Source of the DNA: Roseovarius sp. UBA6217
GTDB lineage: Bacteria; Pseudomonadota; Alphaproteobacteria; Rhodobacterales; Rhodobacteraceae
Direction of reading: 5' to 3'
Assembly: GCA_002421985.1 (NCBI GenBank)
Contig: DISF01000067.1
Span: 1 to 22,672, forward strand
DNA length: 22,672 nucleotides
Part shown: positions 7,138 through 13,527 of the stretch, in pieces
Layout of the letters: each line of letters starts with the position of its first letter
Numbering within the stretch: the stretch's first letter is position 1
Notes under the pieces: generated by a model
Seen by the model: only the letters and a program-made list of their open reading frames with translations
What the model was told of the DNA's origin: nothing
Database searches by the model: none
Translations under genes and position numbers: made by a program

Positions 7138-9005
7138 GCGCTTCTTGTCCGCTCACTTCGGCGAAGGCAAACCAGAATGAGCGCCAGTGCCGCAGGCGTC
7201 ATTCCGTCAATCCGAGCCGCCCGAGCGATCGTTTCAGGGCGCGCCTTTGACAGCTTGGCCTTCAATTCATTGGAGAGCCCGGCAATCTGTTCATAGTCAA
7301 AACCGGGTGGAATCGCTACGCCTTCATCCCGCCGAAGCATTTCGACATCCCGCGCCTGTCGCGCAATATAGCTGGCATATGTCGCGTCCCTTTTGAGCTG
7401 CGCGGCTGTTTCAGGGTCTATATTGCGATAATCGGCATCAAGCGGTATCAAGCTCTCAACCTGGACATCGGGGAACGCCAGTACCTGCATTCCATTACGA
7501 CGCGTCCCGTCCTGAGCCACCGAAATGCCGACGCCCGACAGATCGCGCGGCGTATAGCGCGCAGTTTCGAGCCGGTTCCTTGCCGAATTCAGGCGGTCCA
7601 TCTTGCTATCAAATATCCGTTGGCGCTCCGGACCCACGCAACCAAGCTCGATCCCACGCGGCGTAAGCCGCTGATCTGCATTGTCAGCCCGCAACGAAAG
7701 CCTGAACTCGGCACGCGAGGTGAACATCCGATATGGCTCGGTGACACCGCGCGTCGTGAGGTCATCAACCATCACACCGATATAGCTGTCGGTGCGGTTG
7801 AACAGGGCAGGTTCCTCATCCCTGGCATAAAGAGCAGCGTTCAGGCCCGCCACAAGGCCCTGCGCGGCCGCCTCTTCATAGCCGGTCGTGCCGTTGATCT
7901 GCCCCGCGAGAAAAAGCCCCGGCACCTCGCGCACAGCCAGACGCGCATCGAGCGCACGGGGATCAACATAATCGTATTCGATTGCATAGCCTGGCTGTAG
8001 AATTTCCGCACGCTCTAGACCCACGATCGAGCGAACATAGGCTTCCTGAACATCTGGAGGTAACGAAGTGGAAATACCGTTCGGGTAGATTACCGAATCA
8101 GAAAGGCTCTCTGGTTCCAGGAATATCTGATGCGAAGTTTTCTCGCCAAACCGGACCACCTTATCCTCGATGGACGGGCAATACCGCGGCCCGATACCCT
8201 CAATATGACCTCCATACATGGCGGAGCGGGACAGATTGTCGCGAATGATATCGTGCGTGCGGGAGTTCGTATGCGTGATACCGCAAGACACCTGCCGCAC
8301 GGAGGGGTGCGACGACATGAAAGAAAACATAACCGGATCCTCATCCGGCGGCTGCTCTTGCAGCAGGGACCAGTTGATCGTCTTTCCGTTCAAACGGGGC
8401 GGGGTGCCCGTCTTGAGACGGCCAAGCGGAAGCGCGAAGCTGTCGATTCGCTCCGCAAGGCGAAGGCTTGGCGGGTCACCCATGCGCCCTCCGGGGCGCG
8501 AAACATCGCCAATATGGATCACGCCGCGGAGAAACGTTCCCGTCGTAAGTATAACAGAGCGCGCCGCAAGTTCACGACCACAGGCGAAGACGATACCTGT
8601 AACCTTGCTGCCATCCATTCGGAAATCGGCAGCCTCCCCCTCTATGATCGTGAGATGCTCTGTTTGTGCGAGCATCCGTTGCATTTCGGTAAGATAGATT
8701 TTACGGTCTGCCTGCGCGCGGGGGCCTTGCACCGCAGGCCCCTTGCTTCGGTTGAGCAACCGGAACTGAATGCCCGCACGGTCCGCGACGCGCCCCATGA
8801 CACCGTCAAGCGCGTCGATCTCGCGAACAAGATGACCCTTGCCCAGCCCTCCGATCGCTGGATTGCACGACATCACGCCGATGGAGGCGCGCGACAATGT
8901 GACAAGCGCGGTCTCACCGCCCATCCTCGCAGCAGCATGGGCTGCCTCAGCTCCTGCATGGCCACCGCCGATAACCAGCACATCAAATTGTTTCACGTGA
9001 AACAC
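7134..9005 (-). CDS. mnmG: tRNA uridine 5-carboxymethylaminomethyl modification enzyme MnmG (GidA)
   Basis: MnmG is the FAD-dependent partner of MnmE; together they install (carboxymethyl)aminomethyl groups on U34 of certain tRNAs, using methylene-tetrahydrofolate and glycine or ammonium. The 623-residue product has the FAD dinucleotide-binding loop VIGGGHAGAEAAHAAARMGG (from residue 11), CNPAIGGLGKGHLVREIDAL, SKGPAVQGPRAQADR and the signature AGQINGTTGYEEAAAQG near residue 370. The start is GTG at 9005, giving the typical alphaproteobacterial N-terminus MFHVKQFDVLVIGGG; that start codon and the next codons lie within a parS site (8989-9004). It begins 3 nt after the mnmE stop and overlaps rsmG by 4 nt. 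GC content looks lower than in flanking genes (sampled lines about 48-63%). Confidence 0.97.
   Translation of the reverse strand: MFHVKQFDVLVIGGGHAGAEAAHAAARMGGETALVTLSRASIGVMSCNPAIGGLGKGHLVREIDALDGVMGRVADRAGIQFRLLNRSKGPAVQGPRAQADRKIYLTEMQRMLAQTEHLTIIEGEAADFRMDGSKVTGIVFACGRELAARSVILTTGTFLRGVIHIGDVSRPGGRMGDPPSLRLAERIDSFALPLGRLKTGTPPRLNGKTINWSLLQEQPPDEDPVMFSFMSSHPSVRQVSCGITHTNSRTHDIIRDNLSRSAMYGGHIEGIGPRYCPSIEDKVVRFGEKTSHQIFLEPESLSDSVIYPNGISTSLPPDVQEAYVRSIVGLERAEILQPGYAIEYDYVDPRALDARLAVREVPGLFLAGQINGTTGYEEAAAQGLVAGLNAALYARDEEPALFNRTDSYIGVMVDDLTTRGVTEPYRMFTSRAEFRLSLRADNADQRLTPRGIELGCVGPERQRIFDSKMDRLNSARNRLETARYTPRDLSGVGISVAQDGTRRNGMQVLAFPDVQVESLIPLDADYRNIDPETAAQLKRDATYASYIARQARDVEMLRRDEGVAIPPGFDYEQIAGLSNELKAKLSKARPETIARAARIDGMTPAALALILVCLRRSERTRSA
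8989..9004. promoter_or_regulatory. parS site 2 (ParB-binding centromere palindrome)
   Basis: A second perfect copy of TGTTTCACGTGAAACA. It overlaps the mnmG start: its first two bases on the minus strand are the TG of the GTG start codon, and it encodes FHVK plus the first two bases of the Q codon. It is 1881 bp from the first site (identical position to identical position) and about 3 kb from the candidate origin. Confidence 0.93.
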
Positions 9006-9008
9006 CTC

Positions 9009-10295
9009 TCACTTGCCAAGGCAAAATGTCGCGAAAATCTCGTCCAGAACGGTTTCAACATCAATACGGCCTACCAGACAATCAAGCGCCCGAACAGCAG
9101 CTTGAACCTCCTCGCAAACAACATCAGGACAAGACAGATCCTCGTCGAGAACCGCCAAGGCGGCTACGAGTGCCTCCTCCCCCCGGCGCATTGCCGCTTC
9201 ATGCCGAGCACGGATCGCCAATCCTCCTCCTTGCGCCCTCTCGCCCAGAATCGAACCAATCCGCCGGATAAGCGCATCTACCCCGAGGCCGGTGAGGCCC
9301 GATATGCCGTCGTCAGAGGGCTTGCCGATATCCGCCTTGGCCCGCAGAATGATATCATCCGCCTGAACCAAATCACTAAAATCAAGCTCACCATCACGGA
9401 GAAAAACCCTGAGGTCAGCCGCTTGCGCGCGGGCGCGGCCGCGGGCAATCCCAATCGATTCAACCACATCATCTGTCTCACGCAACCCGGCGGTGTCAAG
9501 AAAAGTAACGGGAAGGCCCCCCAAATCCATCCGAACCTCAATCACGTCGCGCGTCGTCCCGGCGAATTCAGACGTGATCGCAGCCTCTCGACCAGCGAGC
9601 GCGTTCAGAAGCGTCGACTTTCCGACATTGGGCGCGCCGACGATCGCCACCTCAAAACCTGCCCGTATACGTTCGGCTATTGCATAGCCCGATATCTGCG
9701 CTTCAAGGCTCGAACGGACCGATGCCAAGGCCTCGCGCAAATCGGGATAGACATTCCCGGGAATTTCCTCATCGGAAAAATCAATGACGACGTTGAGAAG
9801 AGCCAGGGCGCGAACAAGCCTTTCGCGCCACGCCGCCGCCGTCTCGGCAAGCTCGCCAGAGAAAACACGCATAGACTGCAAGCGTTGGGCCTCGGTTTCC
9901 GACTCAAGAAGATCGCCAAGTGCCTCGACCTGCGTGAGGTCAAGCCGACCGTTCACAAGCGCACGGCGTGTGAATTCGCCGGGTTCAGCAGCCCGGAAAC
10001 CCGGAAGCATCCCAAGGCGCGACAGCAACGCAGAAGCCACGGCCTGGCTCCCATGGGTCTGAAACTCGAGCACGGATTCACCGGTAAAGCTCGCGCCCTC
10101 GGGAAAGTAGATAATGATCGCTTCATCCAGCCGAGCGCCGTTTGCATCGACTAGAAAACGACGGCTGGCAATCCGCGGGGGTGGGAGATCGCCGAATATT
10201 GCCTTCGCTGCGACGGATACATCCGGGCCCGATACGCGTATCACAGCGATCCCGGCTTTGCCTTGCGCCGTGGAAAGAGCAAAAATCGTCTCCAT
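9009..10295 (-). CDS. mnmE: tRNA modification GTPase MnmE (TrmE)
   Basis: MnmE is the GTPase half of the MnmE-MnmG complex that modifies tRNA wobble uridine. The 428-residue product has the N-terminal folate-binding domain (METIFALSTAQGKAGIAVIR), a helical domain interrupted by the G domain, and the C-terminal FCLGK motif whose cysteine is conserved in the family. In the G domain: G1 GAPNVGKST (220-228), TTRD (247-250) and G3 DTAG (267-270). The expected G4 NKxD reads AKAD (319-322), so the asparagine that normally contacts guanine is an alanine. The rest of the protein looks intact and of near-normal length. It starts at ATG 10295, 18 nt after the rho stop, and ends 3 nt before mnmG. Confidence 0.97.
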   Translation of the reverse strand: METIFALSTAQGKAGIAVIRVSGPDVSVAAKAIFGDLPPPRIASRRFLVDANGARLDEAIIIYFPEGASFTGESVLEFQTHGSQAVASALLSRLGMLPGFRAAEPGEFTRRALVNGRLDLTQVEALGDLLESETEAQRLQSMRVFSGELAETAAAWRERLVRALALLNVVIDFSDEEIPGNVYPDLREALASVRSSLEAQISGYAIAERIRAGFEVAIVGAPNVGKSTLLNALAGREAAITSEFAGTTRDVIEVRMDLGGLPVTFLDTAGLRETDDVVESIGIARGRARAQAADLRVFLRDGELDFSDLVQADDIILRAKADIGKPSDDGISGLTGLGVDALIRRIGSILGERAQGGGLAIRARHEAAMRRGEEALVAALAVLDEDLSCPDVVCEEVQAAVRALDCLVGRIDVETVLDEIFATFCLGK

Positions 10296-10313
10296 CTCGG
10301 AACTATATCAGTT

Positions 10314-11585
10314 TCAAGTATTCATGGAATCAAAGAACTCGGCGTTCGTTTTGGTCTGTTTGAGCTTCGACAACAAGAATTCGACGGCATCCGTGGTACC
10401 CATCGGATTCAAAATCCGGCGCAGAACAAAGGTCTTTTGCAATTCGGTCTTGTCGACCAACAGCTCTTCCTTGCGGGTCCCTGACTTGAGGATATCGATC
10501 GCGGGGAACACGCGCTTGTCTGCGACCTTGCGGTCGAGCACGATTTCCGAGTTGCCGGTGCCCTTGAATTCCTCAAAAATAACCTCATCCATCCTGCTGC
10601 CGGTTTCGATCAACGCCGTCGCGATGATGGTAAGTGATCCGCCTTCCTCGATATTGCGCGCGGCACCAAAGAATCGCTTGGGCCGTTGCAGCGCGTTGGC
10701 GTCAACACCCCCTGTCAGCACCTTGCCCGAGGACGGCACGACAGTGTTGAACGCACGCCCCAAACGGGTGATGGAATCAAGCAGAATCACCACATCGCGC
10801 TTATGCTCTACAAGGCGTTTGGCCTTTTCGATCACCATCTCGGATACGGCGACATGGCGCGTTGCCGGCTCATCGAATGTCGAGCTGATAACCTCGCCCC
10901 GAACAGAGCGCTGCATGTCTGTCACCTCTTCGGGGCGTTCATCAATCAAAAGCACGATGAGATAACATTCAGGATGGTTCGTTGCGATGCTGTTGGCGAT
11001 ATTTTGCAACAATACCGTCTTGCCCGTGCGAGGGGGCGCGACGATGAGAGACCGCTGCCCCTTTCCGATCGGAGCGACCAGATCGATAAGCCGGGCCGAA
11101 CGATCCTTGATCGTCGGGTCCTCGATTTCCATCTTGAGCCGCGATTCAGGGTAAAGCGGCGTCAGGTTTTCAAACGCTATCTTGTGACGTGCATGCTCGG
11201 GCTCTTGAAAGTTGATCTGCGTCACCGATGTCAGGGCAAAATATCGTTCCGTATCATCCGGCTGACGTATCTCGCCCTCGATGGTATCCCCCGTGCGCAA
11301 CGAGAATTGACGGATCATTTCGGGCGACACATAGATATCATCCGGGCCGGGAAGGTAATTTGCCTCCAGCGAGCGCAAGAAACCAAACCCGTCCTGCAAC
11401 ACTTCGAGTACACCATCACCGAATATGGTCCAGCCCTCTTCCGCGCGCTCTTTCAGGATCGAGAACATCATCTCGCCCTTGCGCATCGTGGAAGCGTTCT
11501 CGATCTCGAGCTCTTCGGCGATACCGAGCAGATCCTTGGCGGTCAGGGCTTTGAGTTCAGCCAAGTTTACGCGATCTTCAGACAT
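10314..11585 (-). CDS. rho: Transcription termination factor Rho
   Basis: Rho is a hexameric RNA-dependent ATPase/helicase that ends transcription at C-rich unstructured sites. The 423-residue product (family about 420) has the N-terminal helical domain (MSEDRVNLAELKALTAKDLL), the primary RNA-binding cold-shock-like fold (DGFGFLRS near 65-72, DDIYVSPEMIRQFSLRTGD), Walker A APPRTGKT (183-190), LLIDERPEEVTDMQR, Walker B DVVILLDSITRLGRAFN, and the Q/R loop region KALTGGVDA-like SSGKVLTGGVDANALQRPKR. I chose ATG 11585, which has GAGG 6 nt upstream; the frame stays open to 11699 but that part is leader and promoter sequence. First gene of the leftward run to parB, next to the candidate origin. A C-rich leader suggests autoregulation. 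Confidence 0.97.
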   Translation of the reverse strand: MSEDRVNLAELKALTAKDLLGIAEELEIENASTMRKGEMMFSILKERAEEGWTIFGDGVLEVLQDGFGFLRSLEANYLPGPDDIYVSPEMIRQFSLRTGDTIEGEIRQPDDTERYFALTSVTQINFQEPEHARHKIAFENLTPLYPESRLKMEIEDPTIKDRSARLIDLVAPIGKGQRSLIVAPPRTGKTVLLQNIANSIATNHPECYLIVLLIDERPEEVTDMQRSVRGEVISSTFDEPATRHVAVSEMVIEKAKRLVEHKRDVVILLDSITRLGRAFNTVVPSSGKVLTGGVDANALQRPKRFFGAARNIEEGGSLTIIATALIETGSRMDEVIFEEFKGTGNSEIVLDRKVADKRVFPAIDILKSGTRKEELLVDKTELQKTFVLRRILNPMGTTDAVEFLLSKLKQTKTNAEFFDSMNT

Positions 11586-11611
11586 GACAGGCCTCAATTG
11601 GTGCCGGAACC

Positions 11612-11646
11612 CAAAGGGGCTTGGGACGGATGAGAGGGGATTTGTA
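11612..11646 (-). promoter_or_regulatory. C-rich, G-poor segment of the rho leader (possible rut site)
   Basis: Read on the minus strand, this stretch of the rho 5' leader is nearly half C with only two or three G, and is rich in pyrimidine-C steps, the composition Rho prefers for loading. A short inverted repeat at 11610-11625 (CCCAA pairing with TTGGG) follows it. Autogenous Rho-dependent attenuation of rho is established in Escherichia coli; its occurrence here is inference. Confidence 0.35.
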
Positions 11647-11670
11647 TGCCACCGGACGGTGACAACTCTG

Positions 11671-11699
11671 CTCTTAGGCCTCTCCCAGTGCGAGGTCAA
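11671..11699 (-). promoter_or_regulatory. Candidate promoter of the rho-mnmE-mnmG-rsmG-parA-parB run
   Basis: On the minus strand TTGACC (11699-11694) is followed after 17 nt by TAAGAG (11676-11671). The -35 is good (five of six), the -10 weak (three of six). It would give a leader of about 80 nt before rho. Confidence 0.35.
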
Positions 11700-11720
11700 G
11701 GCAGCGCTACACCACAGCTT

Positions 11721-11760
11721 TCTATTCTGAATTAAAAGAAATATTTGAGAAATGATGATG
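11721..11760. other. AT-rich block, possible DNA unwinding element
   Basis: Only 9 of 40 bases are G or C, the most AT-rich segment seen in the window. It lies immediately left of the first DnaA-like box (11780), the arrangement expected of an unwinding element beside DnaA boxes. The function is inferred. Confidence 0.4.
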
Positions 11761-11779
11761 AAGTAGGGAGAACTCCACC

Positions 11780-11788
11780 TGTGGATTA
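11780..11788 (+). promoter_or_regulatory. DnaA-box-like 9-mer
   Basis: TGTGGATTA is one mismatch from the DnaA box TGTGGATAA. It is the closest box to the AT-rich block. Confidence 0.5.
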
Positions 11789-11825
11789 GTGGGTTATGGC
11801 CAATCTTATCAACCGTGGATGAGAG

Positions 11826-11834
11826 TGTGGATAT
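11826..11834 (+). promoter_or_regulatory. DnaA-box-like 9-mer
   Basis: TGTGGATAT is one mismatch from TGTGGATAA. It lies in the same orientation as the box at 11780, 46 bp away. Confidence 0.5.
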
Positions 11835-11932
11835 CCCGCAGGAAACAACAGCCAGTTAATATGTGGGAAAAATAACCTTTGAAAAACAATCCTCAAGACA
11901 ACTCATAGTGATATTTTTGCACGCTGTCAGCC

Positions 11933-11941
11933 GGTGGATAA
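11933..11941 (+). promoter_or_regulatory. DnaA-box-like 9-mer
   Basis: GGTGGATAA is one mismatch (first base) from TGTGGATAA, in the same orientation as the two boxes to its left. Confidence 0.5.
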
Positions 11942-12089
11942 GGTGTCGAGGCAAGGATCTCCACAGGCAGATTCCATCCTTGTCCAGAGCGCATAAGGTG
12001 GTGGTGAAAATGTCGGTTGTGCCGTGAAGGCGGGCAACCATTCCCGATAAGCGACACAGGCTTGATCTCTCGCCGATTTTATCATCAGC

Positions 12090-12098
12090 TTACCCACA
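12090..12098 (-). promoter_or_regulatory. DnaA-box-like 9-mer overlapping the maf start codon
   Basis: TTACCCACA is one mismatch from TTATCCACA, in the opposite orientation to the other boxes. Its last base is the A of the maf ATG. Confidence 0.4.
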
Positions 12099-12697
12099 TG
12101 AATTACGATATTGTCCTCGCTTCCGGCTCCGCGATCCGGCGCACGCTGCTGGAGAATTCAGGGCTTCGGCCCCTGGTCAACCCGGCCCGAGTGGACGAGG
12201 CGGCGTTACGTGATTCGCTGTTGGCAGAGGGCGCATCACCGCGCGATGTTGCCGATGCCCTTGCCGAGATGAAGGCGCGAAACATCAGTGCAAGGATGCC
12301 GGGGCGGCTTGTTCTGGGCTGCGATCAGGTGCTGGCCCTCAAGGGACAGATTATGTCGAAGCCGCAGAGCCGCGAGATGGCCCGCGACCAGCTGCGCCAG
12401 ATGCGGGGAATGACCCATGAGCTTTTGTCAGCGGCGGTGATTTACGAGGACGGTGCGCCCGTCTGGCGGCATGTTGGCCGCGCCCGCATGACCGTGCGGG
12501 CGTTTTCCGATGCATGGCTAGATGGGTATCTTGACCGGAATTGGCCTGACATTTCCGAATCCGTCGGGGCCTACAAGCTCGAGGCCGAAGGAGTGCGCTT
12601 GTTTTCCAGGGTAGAAGGCGATTATTTCACGGTGCTGGGCCTGCCGCTTCTGGATTTGCTGGCCTACCTGACATTGCGCGGAGATTTGCCGGGATGA
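12098..12697 (+). CDS. maf: Maf-family nucleotide pyrophosphatase
   Basis: Maf proteins hydrolyse selected (often modified) nucleoside triphosphates to monophosphates and are linked to division arrest and house-cleaning. The 199-residue product starts with the family loop DIVLASGSAIRRTLLENSGL, has the catalytic-region GCDQVLALKGQIMSKP (Asp in GCDQ) and ends with SVGAYKLEAEGVRLFSRVEG and YFTVLGLPLLDLL. The SDQV-like motif resembles the m7GTP-type YceF branch, while GAY and EGDYFTVLGLPL resemble the dTTP/UTP-type YhdE branch, so I do not assign a substrate. ATG 12098 gives the normal N-terminus; no ribosome-binding site is visible upstream, and an upstream TTG at 12017 would add 27 unrelated residues. 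First gene of maf-aroE-coaE-dnaQ; overlaps aroE by 4 nt. Confidence 0.94.
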   Translation: MNYDIVLASGSAIRRTLLENSGLRPLVNPARVDEAALRDSLLAEGASPRDVADALAEMKARNISARMPGRLVLGCDQVLALKGQIMSKPQSREMARDQLRQMRGMTHELLSAAVIYEDGAPVWRHVGRARMTVRAFSDAWLDGYLDRNWPDISESVGAYKLEAEGVRLFSRVEGDYFTVLGLPLLDLLAYLTLRGDLPG

Positions 12698-13527
12698 GCC
12701 ATGAGACAATTCCCCTTGCCGGTGTGATCGGCACCCCAGTCGCGCATTCGCGATCTCCACAGCTTCATGCGCATTGGCTCAAGACGCTGGGAATGAGGGG
12801 ATTTTACATCCCGATGGACGTGGTTGAAGATGATCTGGAAGCCGTCATCCGTACACTGCCGAAGATGGGATTCCGCGGTGTCAACATCACCGTGCCACAC
12901 AAGGAAAAGGCACTGGAGATTGCCGATACCGTAACCGACCGCGCCACGCTTATCGGTGCGGCGAACATGCTTGTTTTCCGCAAAGATGGGCAGATCCTCG
13001 CCGATAACACCGACGGCTACGGATTTATCGAGAATTTAAAACAAAATGCACCGAACTGGCAGCCAAAGGCCGGGCCTGCCGCAGTGCTCGGAGCAGGCGG
13101 CGCCGCGCGGGCGGTGATTGCGGCGCTTCTTGATGTGGGCGTGCCGGAGATTTTGCTATCCAATCGCACGCGGGTGCGGGCGGAAATCTTGCAGCAACAA
13201 TTCGGCCGCCGGGTGACGGTGGTTGATTGGGTGCAAGCAGGCAATATGCTGGAAGAGGCAGAAACAGTCGTGAACACCACGACGCTTGGCATGGTCGGCC
13301 AGCCGCCGCTGCGTGTGCCGCTTGATGGGTTGCGCAAGGGGGCGGTGGTGACTGATCTTGTTTATACGCCGCTTCAGACGCGGTTGCTTACCGAGGCAGA
13401 AAGGATGGGATGCGTGGCGGTGGATGGTCTCGGGATGCTCTTGCATCAGGCGGTGCCGGCCTTCGAGCGATGGTTCGGGACAAGGCCAGAGGTGGACGCC
13501 GCCACGCGCGCGGCGGCATTGCGATGA
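12694..13527 (+). CDS. aroE: Shikimate dehydrogenase AroE
   Basis: AroE reduces 3-dehydroshikimate to shikimate with NADPH in the chorismate pathway. The 277-residue product has the shikimate-binding SRSPQLH (about residues 19-25), NITVPHKEKA with the catalytic lysine (about 64-73), NTDGYGF with the conserved aspartate (about 107-113), the NADP loop GAGGAARAV, NRT, NTTTLGM and the C-terminal DGLGMLLHQAVPAFERWFG. Length is normal. The ATG overlaps the maf stop (ATGA), and its own stop overlaps the coaE start in the same way, so the cluster is translationally coupled. No anomalies seen. Confidence 0.97.
   Translation: MSHETIPLAGVIGTPVAHSRSPQLHAHWLKTLGMRGFYIPMDVVEDDLEAVIRTLPKMGFRGVNITVPHKEKALEIADTVTDRATLIGAANMLVFRKDGQILADNTDGYGFIENLKQNAPNWQPKAGPAAVLGAGGAARAVIAALLDVGVPEILLSNRTRVRAEILQQQFGRRVTVVDWVQAGNMLEEAETVVNTTTLGMVGQPPLRVPLDGLRKGAVVTDLVYTPLQTRLLTEAERMGCVAVDGLGMLLHQAVPAFERWFGTRPEVDAATRAAALR

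Larger units (their letters stand above)
11700..12097. other. oriC: Candidate chromosomal replication origin (oriC) between rho and maf
   Basis: This is the core of the only gene-free stretch above 300 bp in the window (11586-12097). By count, 11701-11940 has 41% G+C, against about 60-70% in sampled lines of the outer genes. It holds an AT-rich block, four DnaA-box-like 9-mers one mismatch from TTATCCACA (boxes at 11780, 11826, 11933, 12090) and weaker two-mismatch copies at 11806-11814 (TTATCAACC), 11814-11822 and 11957-11965. One GANTC (CcrM-type) site is at 11970-11974. Genes on the left (rho to parB) and on the right (maf to dnaQ) are transcribed outward, and parAB with two parS sites is within 7 kb. 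Origin function is inferred; I see no convincing gene or RNA here. Confidence 0.6.

Noticed and set aside
8130..10154. Plus-strand open frame of 674 codons across mnmG and mnmE
   Set aside because: It is antisense to two unmistakable genes, has no recognisable motif and an implausible composition rich in R, H and P; long antisense frames are common in GC-rich DNA.
11856..12041. Small minus-strand frame of 61 codons in the rho-maf intergenic region
   Set aside because: No ribosome-binding site or family likeness was seen, and it overlaps DnaA-like boxes; chance is sufficient in an AT-richer segment.
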